NCBI RefSeq assembly: GCF_001424195.1
Contig: NZ_LMOO01000005.1
Span: forward strand, 110,995-174,994
Length of the DNA stretch: 64,000 bases
Direction of reading: 5' to 3'
From: Cellulomonas sp. Leaf334
Lineage (GTDB): Bacteria > Actinomycetota > Actinomycetes > Actinomycetales > Cellulomonadaceae
The notes under the pieces are model-generated. The model had not been told where the DNA came from. It worked only from the letters and a program-made list of their open reading frames with translations, and did no database searches. Both the position numbers and the translations under genes were made by a program. Below, one piece after another: positions 16,363 through 25,038 of the stretch. The number at the start of each line of letters is the position of its first letter. The stretch's first letter is position 1.

Positions 16363-17844
16363 TCAGCTCGCCGAGCAGGGCACCGAGCCGTTCGCGGGCG
16401 GGGTGCCCGTGCCGATGAACCCGAAGGCCGTCGACCGGCCGCCGGCCAACGCTCCGTTCCACTCCTTGTTCGTGACGGTCAGCACCTGGCCGGACGTCGT
16501 GACGTCGCCCGACCAGAGCTGGGTGAGGGCACCGCCCGAGGGGAGCGTGATCATCGTCCTCCACCGGCTGATCGCGGCCGCGGCGGTCACGTCGACCGAG
16601 GCCTGGTAGCCGCCGGGCCACGTACCGCCGACGGTGACGTTGGCGGTGCACGCCTGCGGCTGCGAGGTCGGCGTCGGCGTGGGCGTCGGCGTAGGTGTGA
16701 CGGTCGGGGTCGGCGTCGGGTTGGCCGTCGGCGTGGGTGTCGGCGTCGGCCCGCCGCCCAGGGGGAGCGCCTGGAGATAGCTGGTGAGCTGTGCGGCGAT
16801 CACCTTGTCGTCGGCGACCGACGGGTGCCAGTGGCAGCCGCCGTAGTCGAGACCCTCGTTGCCGTAGTACCAGTACCGGACGCGGCTGTCGCCGGATGCC
16901 TTCTCCTCCTGGACGACTCGTTGGGCCAGGTCCGCGAGGTCGGTACCGGTGTGCACGTAGGTCGCGCTGACGACGATGTACGTCTCCGGTCCGTACTGCG
17001 CCCGGAGCGTGTCGATGAACCCGTGGTACGCGGTGACCCACGCCTCGCGCAGTGCGGCGGGGGTCGCCCATGCCTCGTTGCCGTTCAGGGCCGTCGAGAA
17101 GTCGTTGACCCCGAGGCCGACGACGACGGCGTCCGGCTGCCAGTCCGCCGGCGGGTCCCACGCGTCCGTGCTGAACGGCAGGGCGCGGTCGTAGTACGTG
17201 CGGTAGGTGGTGCCCTGCTCGCCGCCCGCGTAGTTGCGCACCATCCCGCGTCCGGAGAACGCGTTGATCTGGTAGTCGGCGCCGAGGGCCTTGGCGGTCA
17301 CCGCACCGAACGACAGGTCCGCGTTCGTGGTCCGCGTGACCTGGTCGCCGGTGCAGTCACGGCTCGTCGACGTGTTCCCGTAGCCGGCCGTGTACGAGTC
17401 GCCGATGAACTCCAATTGCAGGTCGCGCGCCGCGGGCGCGGACAGGATCACGCTGCCGTCGACCGGCACGAACCCACCGAAGGTGCTGGTGGCCCAGGGC
17501 ACCTCGCTGCGCTTCACGACGCGGACGGTGTGCTCGCCGTTCGGCAGGCCCTGGACGCGGTGCGTGATGCGGCCCGGTGTGACGAGCGTCGTGGGGGCGC
17601 CGCCGTCGATCGAGATGTCGTAGTCGCCGGTCGCGTCGTCGAGCACGATGCCGACGCCCGTGCCGCGGAAGCGACCCTCGAAGTAGACGCCGGGCCACGC
17701 GTGCTGCCAGGTGTCGCCGCTGGCCACGACCCGACCCGCGGTGTGGGCCGTGCTCGAGGGGTCGGCGGCGTTGGCCGCCACGGGGAGCAGAGCCGCACAC
17801 GTCGCGATCGCGGTGAACGTCAAGGCAGCACGCAGTCGTCGCAC
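16363..17844 (-). CDS. Secreted CE2-type acetyl esterase with C-terminal CBM2
   Basis: A 493-residue exoenzyme predicted to remove acetyl groups from plant polysaccharides. Layout: Sec signal peptide (about residues 1-26), jelly-roll domain (about 30-135), SGNH esterase domain with the serine block FIGDSYTAGYG near 144, a GLGVND block and the histidine block GCHWHPS near 331. These fit carbohydrate esterase family 2, which uses a Ser-His dyad. A Pro-Thr linker (about 366-395) leads to a CBM2 with paired cysteines near its ends, binding cellulose or xylan. The start is GTG 17844 after GAAGGGA. A GAAGCGCTTC palindrome lies 88 bases upstream, suggesting sugar-responsive repression. Confidence 0.88.
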   Translation of the reverse strand: MRRLRAALTFTAIATCAALLPVAANAADPSSTAHTAGRVVASGDTWQHAWPGVYFEGRFRGTGVGIVLDDATGDYDISIDGGAPTTLVTPGRITHRVQGLPNGEHTVRVVKRSEVPWATSTFGGFVPVDGSVILSAPAARDLQLEFIGDSYTAGYGNTSTSRDCTGDQVTRTTNADLSFGAVTAKALGADYQINAFSGRGMVRNYAGGEQGTTYRTYYDRALPFSTDAWDPPADWQPDAVVVGLGVNDFSTALNGNEAWATPAALREAWVTAYHGFIDTLRAQYGPETYIVVSATYVHTGTDLADLAQRVVQEEKASGDSRVRYWYYGNEGLDYGGCHWHPSVADDKVIAAQLTSYLQALPLGGGPTPTPTPTANPTPTPTVTPTPTPTPTPTSQPQACTANVTVGGTWPGGYQASVDVTAAAAISRWRTMITLPSGGALTQLWSGDVTTSGQVLTVTNKEWNGALAGGRSTAFGFIGTGTPPANGSVPCSAS

Positions 17845-17931
17845 GCCAGTTCCCTTCGTCGGGGTTCGGCCGGCCGGGACGGCTGCCGCGCGATCCTTCG
17901 TAGCGTCCGGTGGGGTGCGGCGCACCCGTGT

Positions 17932-17941
17932 GAAGCGCTTC
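17932..17941. promoter_or_regulatory. GAAGCGCTTC palindrome, putative LacI-type operator
   Basis: A perfect 10-bp palindrome with a central CG, upstream of the CE2-CBM2 esterase. The same ten bases occur at 41178-41187 upstream of the CBM2-metzincin gene. The form recalls LacI-family operators that control cellulase genes in actinobacteria (AGCGCT core). No regulator gene for it lies in this window. Confidence 0.6.
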
Positions 17942-17952
17942 GACGGCGGCAG

Positions 17953-17992
17953 CCGACAGCCCCGGCGGAGGAGGGTCCACCGGGGCTGTCGG
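17953..17992 (-). terminator. Strong hairpin downstream of the GH16 gene
   Basis: A perfect 13-bp stem, CCGACAGCCCCGG (17953-17965) with its complement at 17980-17992 and a 14-base loop, begins 12 bases past the GH16 stop and separates that gene from the CE2 promoter. Confidence 0.85.
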
Positions 17993-18003
17993 GGGTCAGC
18001 GCA

Positions 18004-19443
18004 CTACTTGCGGAACACGAACGAGTCGACGTTCACGAAGTCGTTCGGTTGGCCGCTGGTGAACTTGAGGTAGACCGTGTGCTTCCCGGTCACCTGCCCG
18101 CCGACGTTCATCGCGAGGTTCTGCCACGTGCTCCAGCCGCCGGTGTTGCCGACCGCGACCTGCGCGACCGACCCGTTGCTGAGGCTGTCGATCTTGACCT
18201 CGACGAGACCGCTGACGCCGCCGCCCGCACCGGAGCCGGCCCGGATGACGACGTCCTTGGGCGACGTGCTGCCGAAGTCGACGTCGTTGTACTGCACCCA
18301 GTCACCGTTGGCGATGTAGCCGATCTCGTTCGCGCCGGCGACGACGCCGGACTGCGCGTTGAACGACTCCGCCTGGATGGTGCTGAACGCGTTCCGGTTG
18401 GTCCCGCCGCCGGTCGACGTCGGCGACGGCGTCGACGTGGTGGTCGGGTTGCTGGTGGAGCCGCTCCCGCCCTTCGTGTAGACGGCCACGTAGTCGACGA
18501 GCATCGGCTTGCCCGACACCGTGTTCGCGGTCGGGGTCGTGTAGCCGGCGACGCCGTTCGGGAACGCGCCACCCATGGCGACGTTGAGGAGGATGAAGTA
18601 GCCCTCGTGGCTCGTCATGTCGCTCCAGTACTGGGAGCCGACCTGGTTCTGGTTGATGTTCAGGAAGTTCTGACCATCGACGTACCAGCGCAGGATCTGC
18701 GGGCTGACGCTCGTGTCCCACTCGATCGCATAGGTGTGGAAGTTGCCCTGGCAGCTCGTGCTCGGGCAGCTGCGCGTGGCGCCGAGGCCGTTGGTCTCGT
18801 TGCAGGGTCCGCCGGGGTTGACGCCGCAGTGCAGCGTGCCCCAGACCTGGTTCAGGCCGTTGACGTTCTCCATGATGTCGAGCTCGCCGATGCCCGGCCA
18901 GTTCCAGTAGTTGCCCCGGTACGGGGAGCCCAGGGCCCAGAACGCCGGCCAGTAGCCCGCGGCCGACGCCCCGGTGACGTTCGGCATCGCGATGCGGCCC
19001 TCGATGCGCAGGACACCGCCCGACGGGGGCTTGAAGTTGGTGCGCTTGGTCTCGATGCGCGCCGACGTCCAGGACCCGTTGCTCGCCTTGACGGGCGTGA
19101 TCTTCAGGTTGCCGGAGCCGTCGAGCCCGATGTTCTGCGAGCTCGTGGTGTACGTCTGGATCTCACCGGTGCCGAAGTTGGCGGGGCCGCCCTGGTACTG
19201 CGTGCCGGTGGTGTAGATCCAGTTGCTCGACGACGGCAGCTGACCTGCCGAGCCGGTGAAGTCGTCGCTCCACTGCAGCGACCAGCCCGACGGGGTGGTC
19301 GGGACGGATGCGTTCGCGTTGGCGGTGACGAGGGTGGTCGCGGCCAGGACGGTCGCGGCAGCACCGGCGATGATCGTGCGGCGGCGACGGTGCCGCGTCG
19401 TGGAGGGTGCGGGGGTGCGCACCTGTGCTTCGGGTGGGGTCAC
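18004..19443 (-). CDS. Secreted GH16 endo-beta-1,3-glucanase with C-terminal CBM6
   Basis: A 479-residue exoenzyme. Order: signal peptide (about residues 1-44, arginine-rich start then a hydrophobic core), GH16 beta-jelly-roll, Ser-Thr-Pro linker (about 320-345), CBM6 (about 350-479). The catalytic signature GELDIMENVNG near residue 185 carries both active-site glutamates of GH16 in the laminarinase-type ExDxxE spacing. CBM6 is recognised by FSTIQAESF and GDWVQYNDVDFG and binds beta-glucan chains. The start is GTG 19443, ten bases after GGAGG; a later in-frame GTG is possible. It is transcribed from a long promoter region and ended by the hairpin at 17953. Confidence 0.92.
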   Translation of the reverse strand: MTPPEAQVRTPAPSTTRHRRRRTIIAGAAATVLAATTLVTANANASVPTTPSGWSLQWSDDFTGSAGQLPSSSNWIYTTGTQYQGGPANFGTGEIQTYTTSSQNIGLDGSGNLKITPVKASNGSWTSARIETKRTNFKPPSGGVLRIEGRIAMPNVTGASAAGYWPAFWALGSPYRGNYWNWPGIGELDIMENVNGLNQVWGTLHCGVNPGGPCNETNGLGATRSCPSTSCQGNFHTYAIEWDTSVSPQILRWYVDGQNFLNINQNQVGSQYWSDMTSHEGYFILLNVAMGGAFPNGVAGYTTPTANTVSGKPMLVDYVAVYTKGGSGSTSNPTTTSTPSPTSTGGGTNRNAFSTIQAESFNAQSGVVAGANEIGYIANGDWVQYNDVDFGSTSPKDVVIRAGSGAGGGVSGLVEVKIDSLSNGSVAQVAVGNTGGWSTWQNLAMNVGGQVTGKHTVYLKFTSGQPNDFVNVDSFVFRK

Positions 19444-19931
19444 GGGGAACCAACCTCCGGTAGCAGGACAGGGGTCATGGCAACCGGGCCCGACTGCCAT
19501 GTCGGGGCACCTCTCCTCTCCGAAAGGCGCGCCGGGAGTTGTTTCTAGTGCGTTAACTAAGTGGCTGTCAATCGCTCGATCGAGCCAGTTGTAAAGGTCA
19601 TTGCCGCCGTGGGCGGGGCGCGCATCAGGGCTGTATCGGTAATGTTTACGCCCGCTTTTCGTACCCCGACTCGCTTGGTCTCCGAAGCGTGGGGCTTCGA
19701 TCCAGTGGACTCGTGTCACTAGACCGTGCGTCGGCTTGTTGTGCTCGTTTTCGGCTGTTTGACCGCACTGACCACGACCGAGCCGCCTGTCGCGTCGTGG
19801 TGCGCCGGCCGCTCTCCGGCCTCGGCGTCACTCTCGCGGGCGAGGTATTTGTGCAGGTCGGCGACGCATTCTGGTGACTCGTGTCACTCAAAGGGACGAG
19901 AACGTCGCAAGAATGCGACGGGACGACGGTC
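19444..19931. other. 488-base intergenic region with direct repeats, GH16 promoter
   Basis: No convincing gene is seen. Near 19545-19560 is an AT-richer stretch around GTTAAC with flanking AGTG copies, plausible as the GH16 promoter/operator. A 13-base direct repeat, GACTCGTGTCACT, occurs at 19708-19720 and 19876-19888; the second copy is part of a palindrome GTGAC-TCGT-GTCAC. Near 19903-19920 is a small hairpin CGTCGC-AAGAAT-GCGACG that could end the LOG-like gene. The short open frame at 19689-19877 has low-complexity coding character and I do not call it. Confidence 0.5.
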
Positions 19932-20432
19932 CTACCGTGCAGGTGGACGGTGCCCGTCGGCGAGCAGCGCATCGAGCGCGACGAGCGTGTCAACCACCGA
20001 CACCACCCGGTGCGGCCCGTCATCCGGCCCTGCGCCACCCGGCGTCCCCCCGATCTGCCACCCGCGCAGGGCGATCACCGGCACGCCCGTCCGCATCGCC
20101 AGCGCCACCTCGCTCAAGGTCCCCCACGACCCCCCGACGCTGACGACCACGTCGCTCGACCGGACGAGCAGGGCGTTGCGCAGCTCGCCGAGGCCGGTCG
20201 GCAGCGCGACCGTGACGTGCGGGTTCGCCGCGGAACGGTCGGTACCGGGCAGGAGGCCGACGACGACCCCACCCGAGCGCGCCGCCCCGCGTGCGACGGC
20301 CTCCATCACCCCGCCGAGCCCTCCGCAGACCACGACGTGCCCACGCTCGGCCAGCCCGCGCCCGAGCGCCTCGGCGTCGACGAGGTCGTCCTCGTCGGCG
20401 ACAGACGGCCCGACGACCCCCACGTAGCCCAT
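19932..20432 (-). CDS. TIGR00725/LOG-like Rossmann protein
   Basis: A 166-residue protein of the group that includes LOG-type phosphoribohydrolases and SLOG nucleotide-binding proteins. It has GYVGVVGPS at the start, CGGLGGVMEAVARGA near residue 40 and VVSVGGSWGTLSEVALA near residue 97, the family's PGGxGTxxE element with SWG in place of xxG. Family members cleave cytokinin-type ribotides or bind nucleotides; which applies here is unknown. The start is ATG 20432 with GGGAGG upstream; the frame also extends to 20495 through a palindrome-rich repeat region. Confidence 0.7.
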   Translation of the reverse strand: MGYVGVVGPSVADEDDLVDAEALGRGLAERGHVVVCGGLGGVMEAVARGAARSGGVVVGLLPGTDRSAANPHVTVALPTGLGELRNALLVRSSDVVVSVGGSWGTLSEVALAMRTGVPVIALRGWQIGGTPGGAGPDDGPHRVVSVVDTLVALDALLADGHRPPAR

Positions 20433-20481
20433 CGGCCCAGCCTCCCGCCGCGCGGACCGCCTCGCCAGCCCGTCATCCGGG

Positions 20482-20553
20482 GCCGAACTCGTCACTCCGG
20501 GGCGAACTCGTCCGTTGCAACCGACGAGTTCGGCGCGGACCGACGAGTTCGGC
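20482..20553. repeat. Nested inverted repeat of CGAACTCGTC
   Basis: Four copies of one ten-base word lie within 72 bases: CGAACTCGTC at 20484-20493 and 20503-20512, and its complement GACGAGTTCG at 20523-20532 and 20542-20551. The outer pair extends to 12 perfect base pairs (20482-20493 with 20542-20553), giving a hairpin inside a hairpin. It sits between two minus-strand genes and can act as a terminator of the TsaC-like gene. Confidence 0.85.
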
Positions 20554-20567
20554 GGGCCCGGGTCGGC

Positions 20568-21188
20568 TCAGCTGAAGAGGTCTGGGTCTCCCGCGCCCAC
20601 CCGGACGACCTCCGGGGCGCCTTCCGTCCAGTCGACGACCGTCGTGGGCTCGGTGCCGCAGTCGCCCGCGTCGACCACCGCGTCGAGCACCAGGTCCAGC
20701 TCCTCCTTGATCTGCCACCCCTCGACCATCGGCCACTCGGCGCCGGGCATCAGGAGGGTGCTCGACAGGAGGGGCTCGCCCAGCTCGCGCAGGATCGCCT
20801 GCGCCACCGGGTGGTCGGGGATGCGGACGCCGACGGACCGCTTCTTCGCGTGCGCCAGCCGGCGGGGCACCTCGGGGGTGGCCGGGAGGATGAACGTGTA
20901 CGGGCCGGGGGTCACGGCCTTGATGGCGCGGAACGCGCTGTTGTCCAGGTGCACCAGCTGCCCGAGCTGTGCGAAGTCGGCGCAGACCAGCGTGAAGTGG
21001 TGCCGGTCGTCGAGGTGCCGGATGGTGCGGATGCGGTCCACCCCGGCGTGGTTGTCGATGCGGGCGCCCAGCGCGTAGCAGGAGTCGGTCGGGTACGCGA
21101 TGAGCGCGTCCTTGCGGAGCAGCTCGACCACCTGCGCGATCGACCGCGGCTGAGGGTTCTCGGGGTGGACGTCGAAGTACCGGGCCAT
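20568..21188 (-). CDS. L-threonylcarbamoyladenylate synthase (TsaC/Sua5/YrdC family)
   Basis: A 206-residue enzyme predicted to make threonylcarbamoyl-AMP from threonine, bicarbonate and ATP for the t6A modification of tRNAs reading ANN codons. The YrdC fold is shown by YPTDSCYALGARID near residue 34, the TPGPYTFILPAT segment near residue 91 and VGVRIPDHPVAQAIL near residue 118. It starts at ATG 21188. The short form lacks the Sua5 C-terminal domain. Many genomes hold a second copy in the prmC region, so this may be the paralog of uncertain role. It follows the MazG-like gene by ten bases and is likely co-transcribed. Confidence 0.82.
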   Translation of the reverse strand: MARYFDVHPENPQPRSIAQVVELLRKDALIAYPTDSCYALGARIDNHAGVDRIRTIRHLDDRHHFTLVCADFAQLGQLVHLDNSAFRAIKAVTPGPYTFILPATPEVPRRLAHAKKRSVGVRIPDHPVAQAILRELGEPLLSSTLLMPGAEWPMVEGWQIKEELDLVLDAVVDAGDCGTEPTTVVDWTEGAPEVVRVGAGDPDLFS

Positions 21189-21198
21189 GGGGACGAGA

Positions 21199-21555
21199 TT
21201 ACGGCTTGTGGGGTGCGACGCCACGGACGGTGTCGGCCGCGAACCGGCGGTGGGAATCGGCGAGCTTGGACCGCGCCGCCTCGCCCAGGTCGACGCCGAG
21301 CACGTCCGCCAGGCACACCAGGTAGACGAGGACGTCGGCCAGCTCCTCGGCGACGCGCGCGTGCCGGTCCGGCGACGAGAACCGCGCGACCGCCTCGTCC
21401 GCGGGCACCCACTGGAAGAGCTCCGCCAGCTCGCCGACCTCCCCGACGAGCGCGAGGATCACCGACTTCGGGTCGTGGAACTGCTGCCAGTCGCGCTCGG
21501 TGCTGAACTCGCGGACCAGACGGGTCAGCTCCGCGATCTCGCGCTCGGTCGTCAC
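21199..21555 (-). CDS. MazG-like nucleotide pyrophosphohydrolase
   Basis: A 118-residue all-alpha NTP pyrophosphatase of the MazG/dCTPase group, which hydrolyses non-canonical or excess nucleotides. The metal site is visible as GEVGELAELFQW near residue 38 and EELADVLVYLVCLAD near residue 69 (ExxE then ExxD). The start GTG 21555 lies seven bases after the stop of the EF-G-like gene, so the two probably form an operon with the TsaC-like gene below. Confidence 0.88.
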   Translation of the reverse strand: MTTEREIAELTRLVREFSTERDWQQFHDPKSVILALVGEVGELAELFQWVPADEAVARFSSPDRHARVAEELADVLVYLVCLADVLGVDLGEAARSKLADSHRRFAADTVRGVAPHKP

Positions 21556-21562
21556 GAGGCGA

Positions 21563-23620
21563 TCACGCGGGGACCAGGTGGTCGGGGCAGACCTCGAACC
21601 GGTCGGGCTCGATGGTCAGCTCCGCGCGGCCGCCGGTGATCGAGCGCAGGTCCAGCACGTACCGGGCGAGCTCGGCCTCCGGCACCGACGCCTCGATCAG
21701 CACCAGGCCGTCGTCGAGGGACGTCGTCGCGTTGATGTGCCCGCGACGCGCGGACAGGTCGCTCATCACGTCGCCCTGCGCGGCCATCGGCACCGTGACG
21801 GAGACGTGGCTGATCGGTTCGAGGACGGTCGTGCCCGCGGCGTGCAGCGCCTCGCGGACGCCGGTCGCGGCGGCGGTCCGGAACGCCATGTCGGAGGAGT
21901 CCACCGAGTGCGACTTGCCGTCGTAGACCTCGACGCGCAGGTCCACCACGGGGTACCCGTGCGGCCCGCCGGACGCCATCGCCTCGACGACGCCCTTGTG
22001 CACCGCCTGCACGTAGGTGCGCGGGATCGCCCCGCCGACGATCGCGTCGACGAACTCGAACCCGGACCCGCTGGGCAGCGGCGAGACCCGCAGGTGCACC
22101 ACGGCGAACTGCCCGTGCCCGCCCGACTGCTTCTTGACCTTGCCCTCGGCCTCGACCGGCTTCCGGATGGTCTCCCGGTACCCGACGGGCACCGGCGACG
22201 TGCTCACGTGCACCCCGAACACCCGGGCCAGCCGCTCCAGGGCCACGGTCAGGTGGGTGTCGCCGAGGCCGCGCAGGACGGTGCTGTCGCCCGAGCGGTC
22301 GACGCGCAGGGTGGGGTCCTCGGCGGTGAGGCGGGTCAGCGCCGCGGAGAGGCGGTCGTCGTCGGACTGCGTGAGCGGCGCCAGGGCGAGCGCGAACACC
22401 GTGGCCCGCTCGCGCGGGGGCCGGGCGGTCATCGACGCGCCCGGCCCGGTCCGTTCCGCCAGCAGGGTTCCCGACGGGGTGCCCGTGAGCTTGGCGACGG
22501 CACCGATCTGCCCCGCCGGCACCGCGTCGACCGGCAGGTGCTCCTTGCCGCGCAGCCGGAACAGGCCGGGGATGCGCTCCTCCGTGCGGGTCGCGGTGTT
22601 GAGCATCCGGTCGCCGTTGCGGACCGTGCCGGACAGGACGCGGAACATGGTGACCTGGCCGACGAACGGGTCGGCGAGCGTCCGGAACGCGTACAGCAGC
22701 GTCGGCCCGGCGGGATCGGCGGCGACCTCGACCTCGGTCCTCCCCGCCTGCACGCGCGCGGTCCGGTCCGCGGGCGACGGTCCCAGCTCGCACAGCAGGT
22801 CCGCGAGCCGGTCGACGCCCACCCCGGTGACCCCCGACGCCATCACGACCGGGAACGCCTCGCCCGCGAGGACCTCGTGCGCGAGCGTGGTCTCCAGCTC
22901 CTGCGGGGTCGGTACCTCGCCCGACAGGTAGCGCTCGAGCTGGTCGTCGTCGTGGGCGACGATCTCCTCGGTGACCTCGTCGTGCAGCCGGTGCTCCTCG
23001 TCGGCGAGGCCCGCCGGCAGCGCCTCCGTGTGGTGGTGGCCGTCGAGGTCGTAGGTGAGACCCTCCTCGCTGAGCACGTCGGCGACACCGGTGAACGCCG
23101 TCTCCTCGCCCAGCGGCAGCTCCAGGGGGACCAGCCCGTCGCCGAACGCCGCCCGCAGGTCCGCCAGCACGTGCCGGAAGTCCGCCCGCGCCTTGTCCTC
23201 CTTGGTGACGACGACCATCCGCGGCAGGCCGGCGTCGGCCGCGAGCCGCCACGCCGCGTGCGTGCCCGCCTGCACCCCGTCGACCGCGCTGACCACGACC
23301 AGGGCCAGGTCCGCTGCCGCGAGCGCCGCGTCCACGGATCCCGCGAAGTCCGCCGACCCCGGGGTGTCCAGCAGCGTCACGTCGTACGCGTTGCCGTCCG
23401 TCGCGGTCCACGGAAAGGGGGCGACCCCGAGGCCCAGGGAGATGCCGCGTGCGATCTCCTCCGGCTCGTGGTCGCTGACCGTCGAGCCGTCCTCGACGCG
23501 ACCGGTCCGGGTCAGGACCCCCGCGCGGTGGAGCAACGCCTCCGTGAGGGTCGTCTTGCCGGAGCCGACGGCGCCCAGCAGCGCCACGGTGCGGATCCTC
23601 GGCGACGCTGCCTGGTCCAT
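21563..23620 (-). CDS. Elongation factor G-like protein (EF-G2 type)
   Basis: A 685-residue GTPase with the full five-domain EF-G plan. G1 is GAVGSGKT near residue 16, G3 DTPGSADF near residue 81, and domain IV has GGHGQFAVVHLRV and a YPVVDLRVEVYDGKSHSVDSS segment. G4 reads TKED instead of NKxD, typical of the EF-G-like paralogs of actinobacteria rather than the translocase FusA. Its cellular role is unclear; it may bind ribosomes without driving normal elongation. The start ATG 23620 follows GGGAGAAG. First gene of the EF-G2 / MazG-like / TsaC-like run. Confidence 0.88.
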   Translation of the reverse strand: MDQAASPRIRTVALLGAVGSGKTTLTEALLHRAGVLTRTGRVEDGSTVSDHEPEEIARGISLGLGVAPFPWTATDGNAYDVTLLDTPGSADFAGSVDAALAAADLALVVVSAVDGVQAGTHAAWRLAADAGLPRMVVVTKEDKARADFRHVLADLRAAFGDGLVPLELPLGEETAFTGVADVLSEEGLTYDLDGHHHTEALPAGLADEEHRLHDEVTEEIVAHDDDQLERYLSGEVPTPQELETTLAHEVLAGEAFPVVMASGVTGVGVDRLADLLCELGPSPADRTARVQAGRTEVEVAADPAGPTLLYAFRTLADPFVGQVTMFRVLSGTVRNGDRMLNTATRTEERIPGLFRLRGKEHLPVDAVPAGQIGAVAKLTGTPSGTLLAERTGPGASMTARPPRERATVFALALAPLTQSDDDRLSAALTRLTAEDPTLRVDRSGDSTVLRGLGDTHLTVALERLARVFGVHVSTSPVPVGYRETIRKPVEAEGKVKKQSGGHGQFAVVHLRVSPLPSGSGFEFVDAIVGGAIPRTYVQAVHKGVVEAMASGGPHGYPVVDLRVEVYDGKSHSVDSSDMAFRTAAATGVREALHAAGTTVLEPISHVSVTVPMAAQGDVMSDLSARRGHINATTSLDDGLVLIEASVPEAELARYVLDLRSITGGRAELTIEPDRFEVCPDHLVPA

Positions 23621-23666
23621 GGTCTTCTCCCGGTCCGGGGTCCAGAACGCCACCCTAGGACGCCAC

Positions 23667-23695
23667 GAGCCCGGGACGCGAGGCGTCCCGGGCTC
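23667..23695 (-). terminator. Hairpin downstream of the FKBP gene
   Basis: A perfect 13-bp stem, GAGCCCGGGACGC (23667-23679) paired with 23683-23695 around the three-base loop GAG, begins 24 bases past the FKBP stop in its reading direction. Confidence 0.88.
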
Positions 23696-23718
23696 GAGGG
23701 TGGAGCGGTGTGCTGGTG

Positions 23719-24687
23719 TCAGGAGGCCGCGAGGATGTCCACGACGAAGACCAGCGTCGAGTTCGCGGGGATGGACTCGCTGGCCTGGTCGCCGTAGCCC
23801 AGCTCCGGCGGGATGACCAGGAGGACCTGGCTGCCGACCGTCTGACCGGCGAGGCCCTGCGTCCACCCGGGGATGACCCCGGTGAGCGCGAACTGCACGG
23901 GCTCGCCCGCGTCCCAGGACGAGTCGAACTGCGTGCCGTCCCAGAGCCAGCCGGTGTAGTTGACCGTGAGCGTCTGGTCCGCGGTCACCTCCGCGCCGGT
24001 GCCCTTGATGAGCGGCTGCACGACGAGCTCGGTGGGTGCCGGGTCGGCGACCGGCGTGATCGACGGCTTGCCGTCGGCGTCCAGCGTGACGACCGGCAGG
24101 CCGGCGGCCGGCGTCACCGGCTCACCCTCGGGGCCGTCCAGCGGCTTGGGGGTGTCCTTCGCCTCGACGACCTCGCCGACGACGACGTTCGTGACGGGGG
24201 CCGCGGTGGCGTCTGCGCCGGCGGCACCCGGGATCGCGAAGAGGATCCGGACGCCGACGTTCTGGCCGACGAGCGCGTCGTGCAGCTCGGGGAGCAGGTT
24301 CTCGTCGGCGACGATCTTCTCGGGCGCGGTCTCGTACGTGTCGCCCAGCTCGCTGCCGTCCGCGCCGCTGACCGCGGTCGTCTGGATGGAGAGGGTCTGG
24401 CCCTCCTCGATCACGTCGCCGTCACCCTCGTCGATGATGCGCACCGTGAGGGCGCTGACCTCGAACGGCGTCTCCGGGAGCGTGATGGTGGGCTTGCTGC
24501 CCCGCTCGCCCTCGACCTCGACCTTGGCGAGCGCGGCGGCGTCGGCGGGGTTCGCGCTCGACGTCGACGAGGCGGAGGGCGACGGGTCGTCGCCGGAACC
24601 TCCGGCGCAGGCGGTCAGCGCGAGGCCGAGGGACAGGGTGAGGGCTGCTGCGGCGAGGCCGCGGCGGGCGGTGGTCGTGCGGCGCAC
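23719..24687 (-). CDS. FKBP-type peptidyl-prolyl isomerase lipoprotein
   Basis: A 322-residue surface lipoprotein. The lipobox LTAC puts the lipidated cysteine at residue 27, followed by a Ser-rich spacer. Two FKBP modules follow. The first (about 80-180) is degenerate, while the second (about 220-322) keeps VNYTGWLWDGTQFDSSW, VIPGWTQGLAGQ and IPPELGYG, so it should isomerise prolyl bonds and help fold exported proteins. Start GTG 24687 with GGAGG six bases away. Divergent from the CotH operon across a 351-base gap and closed by the hairpin at 23667. Confidence 0.9.
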   Translation of the reverse strand: MRRTTTARRGLAAAALTLSLGLALTACAGGSGDDPSPSASSTSSANPADAAALAKVEVEGERGSKPTITLPETPFEVSALTVRIIDEGDGDVIEEGQTLSIQTTAVSGADGSELGDTYETAPEKIVADENLLPELHDALVGQNVGVRILFAIPGAAGADATAAPVTNVVVGEVVEAKDTPKPLDGPEGEPVTPAAGLPVVTLDADGKPSITPVADPAPTELVVQPLIKGTGAEVTADQTLTVNYTGWLWDGTQFDSSWDAGEPVQFALTGVIPGWTQGLAGQTVGSQVLLVIPPELGYGDQASESIPANSTLVFVVDILAAS

Positions 24688-25038
24688 GAGGGTCCTCCGT
24701 CGGGTTCGGGTCCCGCCCGGGGAGGCGGCGGACCTCGGCACGGTACGCGAGATTGCTGGGAGTCTGCTGAGTGAGCCGGTGGGTGGGTGGTCCGAAACGG
24801 TTCAGACGCCCGGGCCGCCGATGCTCGGCGCCGGGCGTCTCCGAGGGCTTCCCAGGCAGTTTTTGCGACGTTAAAACACTCTCTCCATTTCTCTCGCAAT
24901 CGTTATCGATAACGATATGGAAATCGTTTAGCACATTGACGCCCCATGCCCCGCGGCCCAGGCTCCCCAGGTGTTTCCACCACGTTCTCCCGGTGTTCGC
25001 CGGGGGACGTCCACGGGTCGCAGGGGGTCGCTCTCGCC
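24688..25038. promoter_or_regulatory. Divergent intergenic region with an 18-bp palindrome
   Basis: This 351-base gap has no gene. Its centre, about 24858-24935, is strikingly AT-rich for this genome and contains ATCGTTATCGATAACGAT at 24899-24916, a perfect 18-bp palindrome with a TCGA core, followed 6 bases on by a half-site AATCGTTTA. The form suits a LacI- or MerR-like repressor of the DUF4956-VTC-CotH operon on the right; no matching regulator gene is nearby. The AT-rich stretch probably holds the promoters. Confidence 0.7.

Noticed and set aside
19646..20038. Minus-strand frame of 130 codons in the GH16/LOG gap
   Set aside because: Low-complexity Ser/Arg/Thr composition, no ribosome site, and it overlaps the end of the LOG-like gene.
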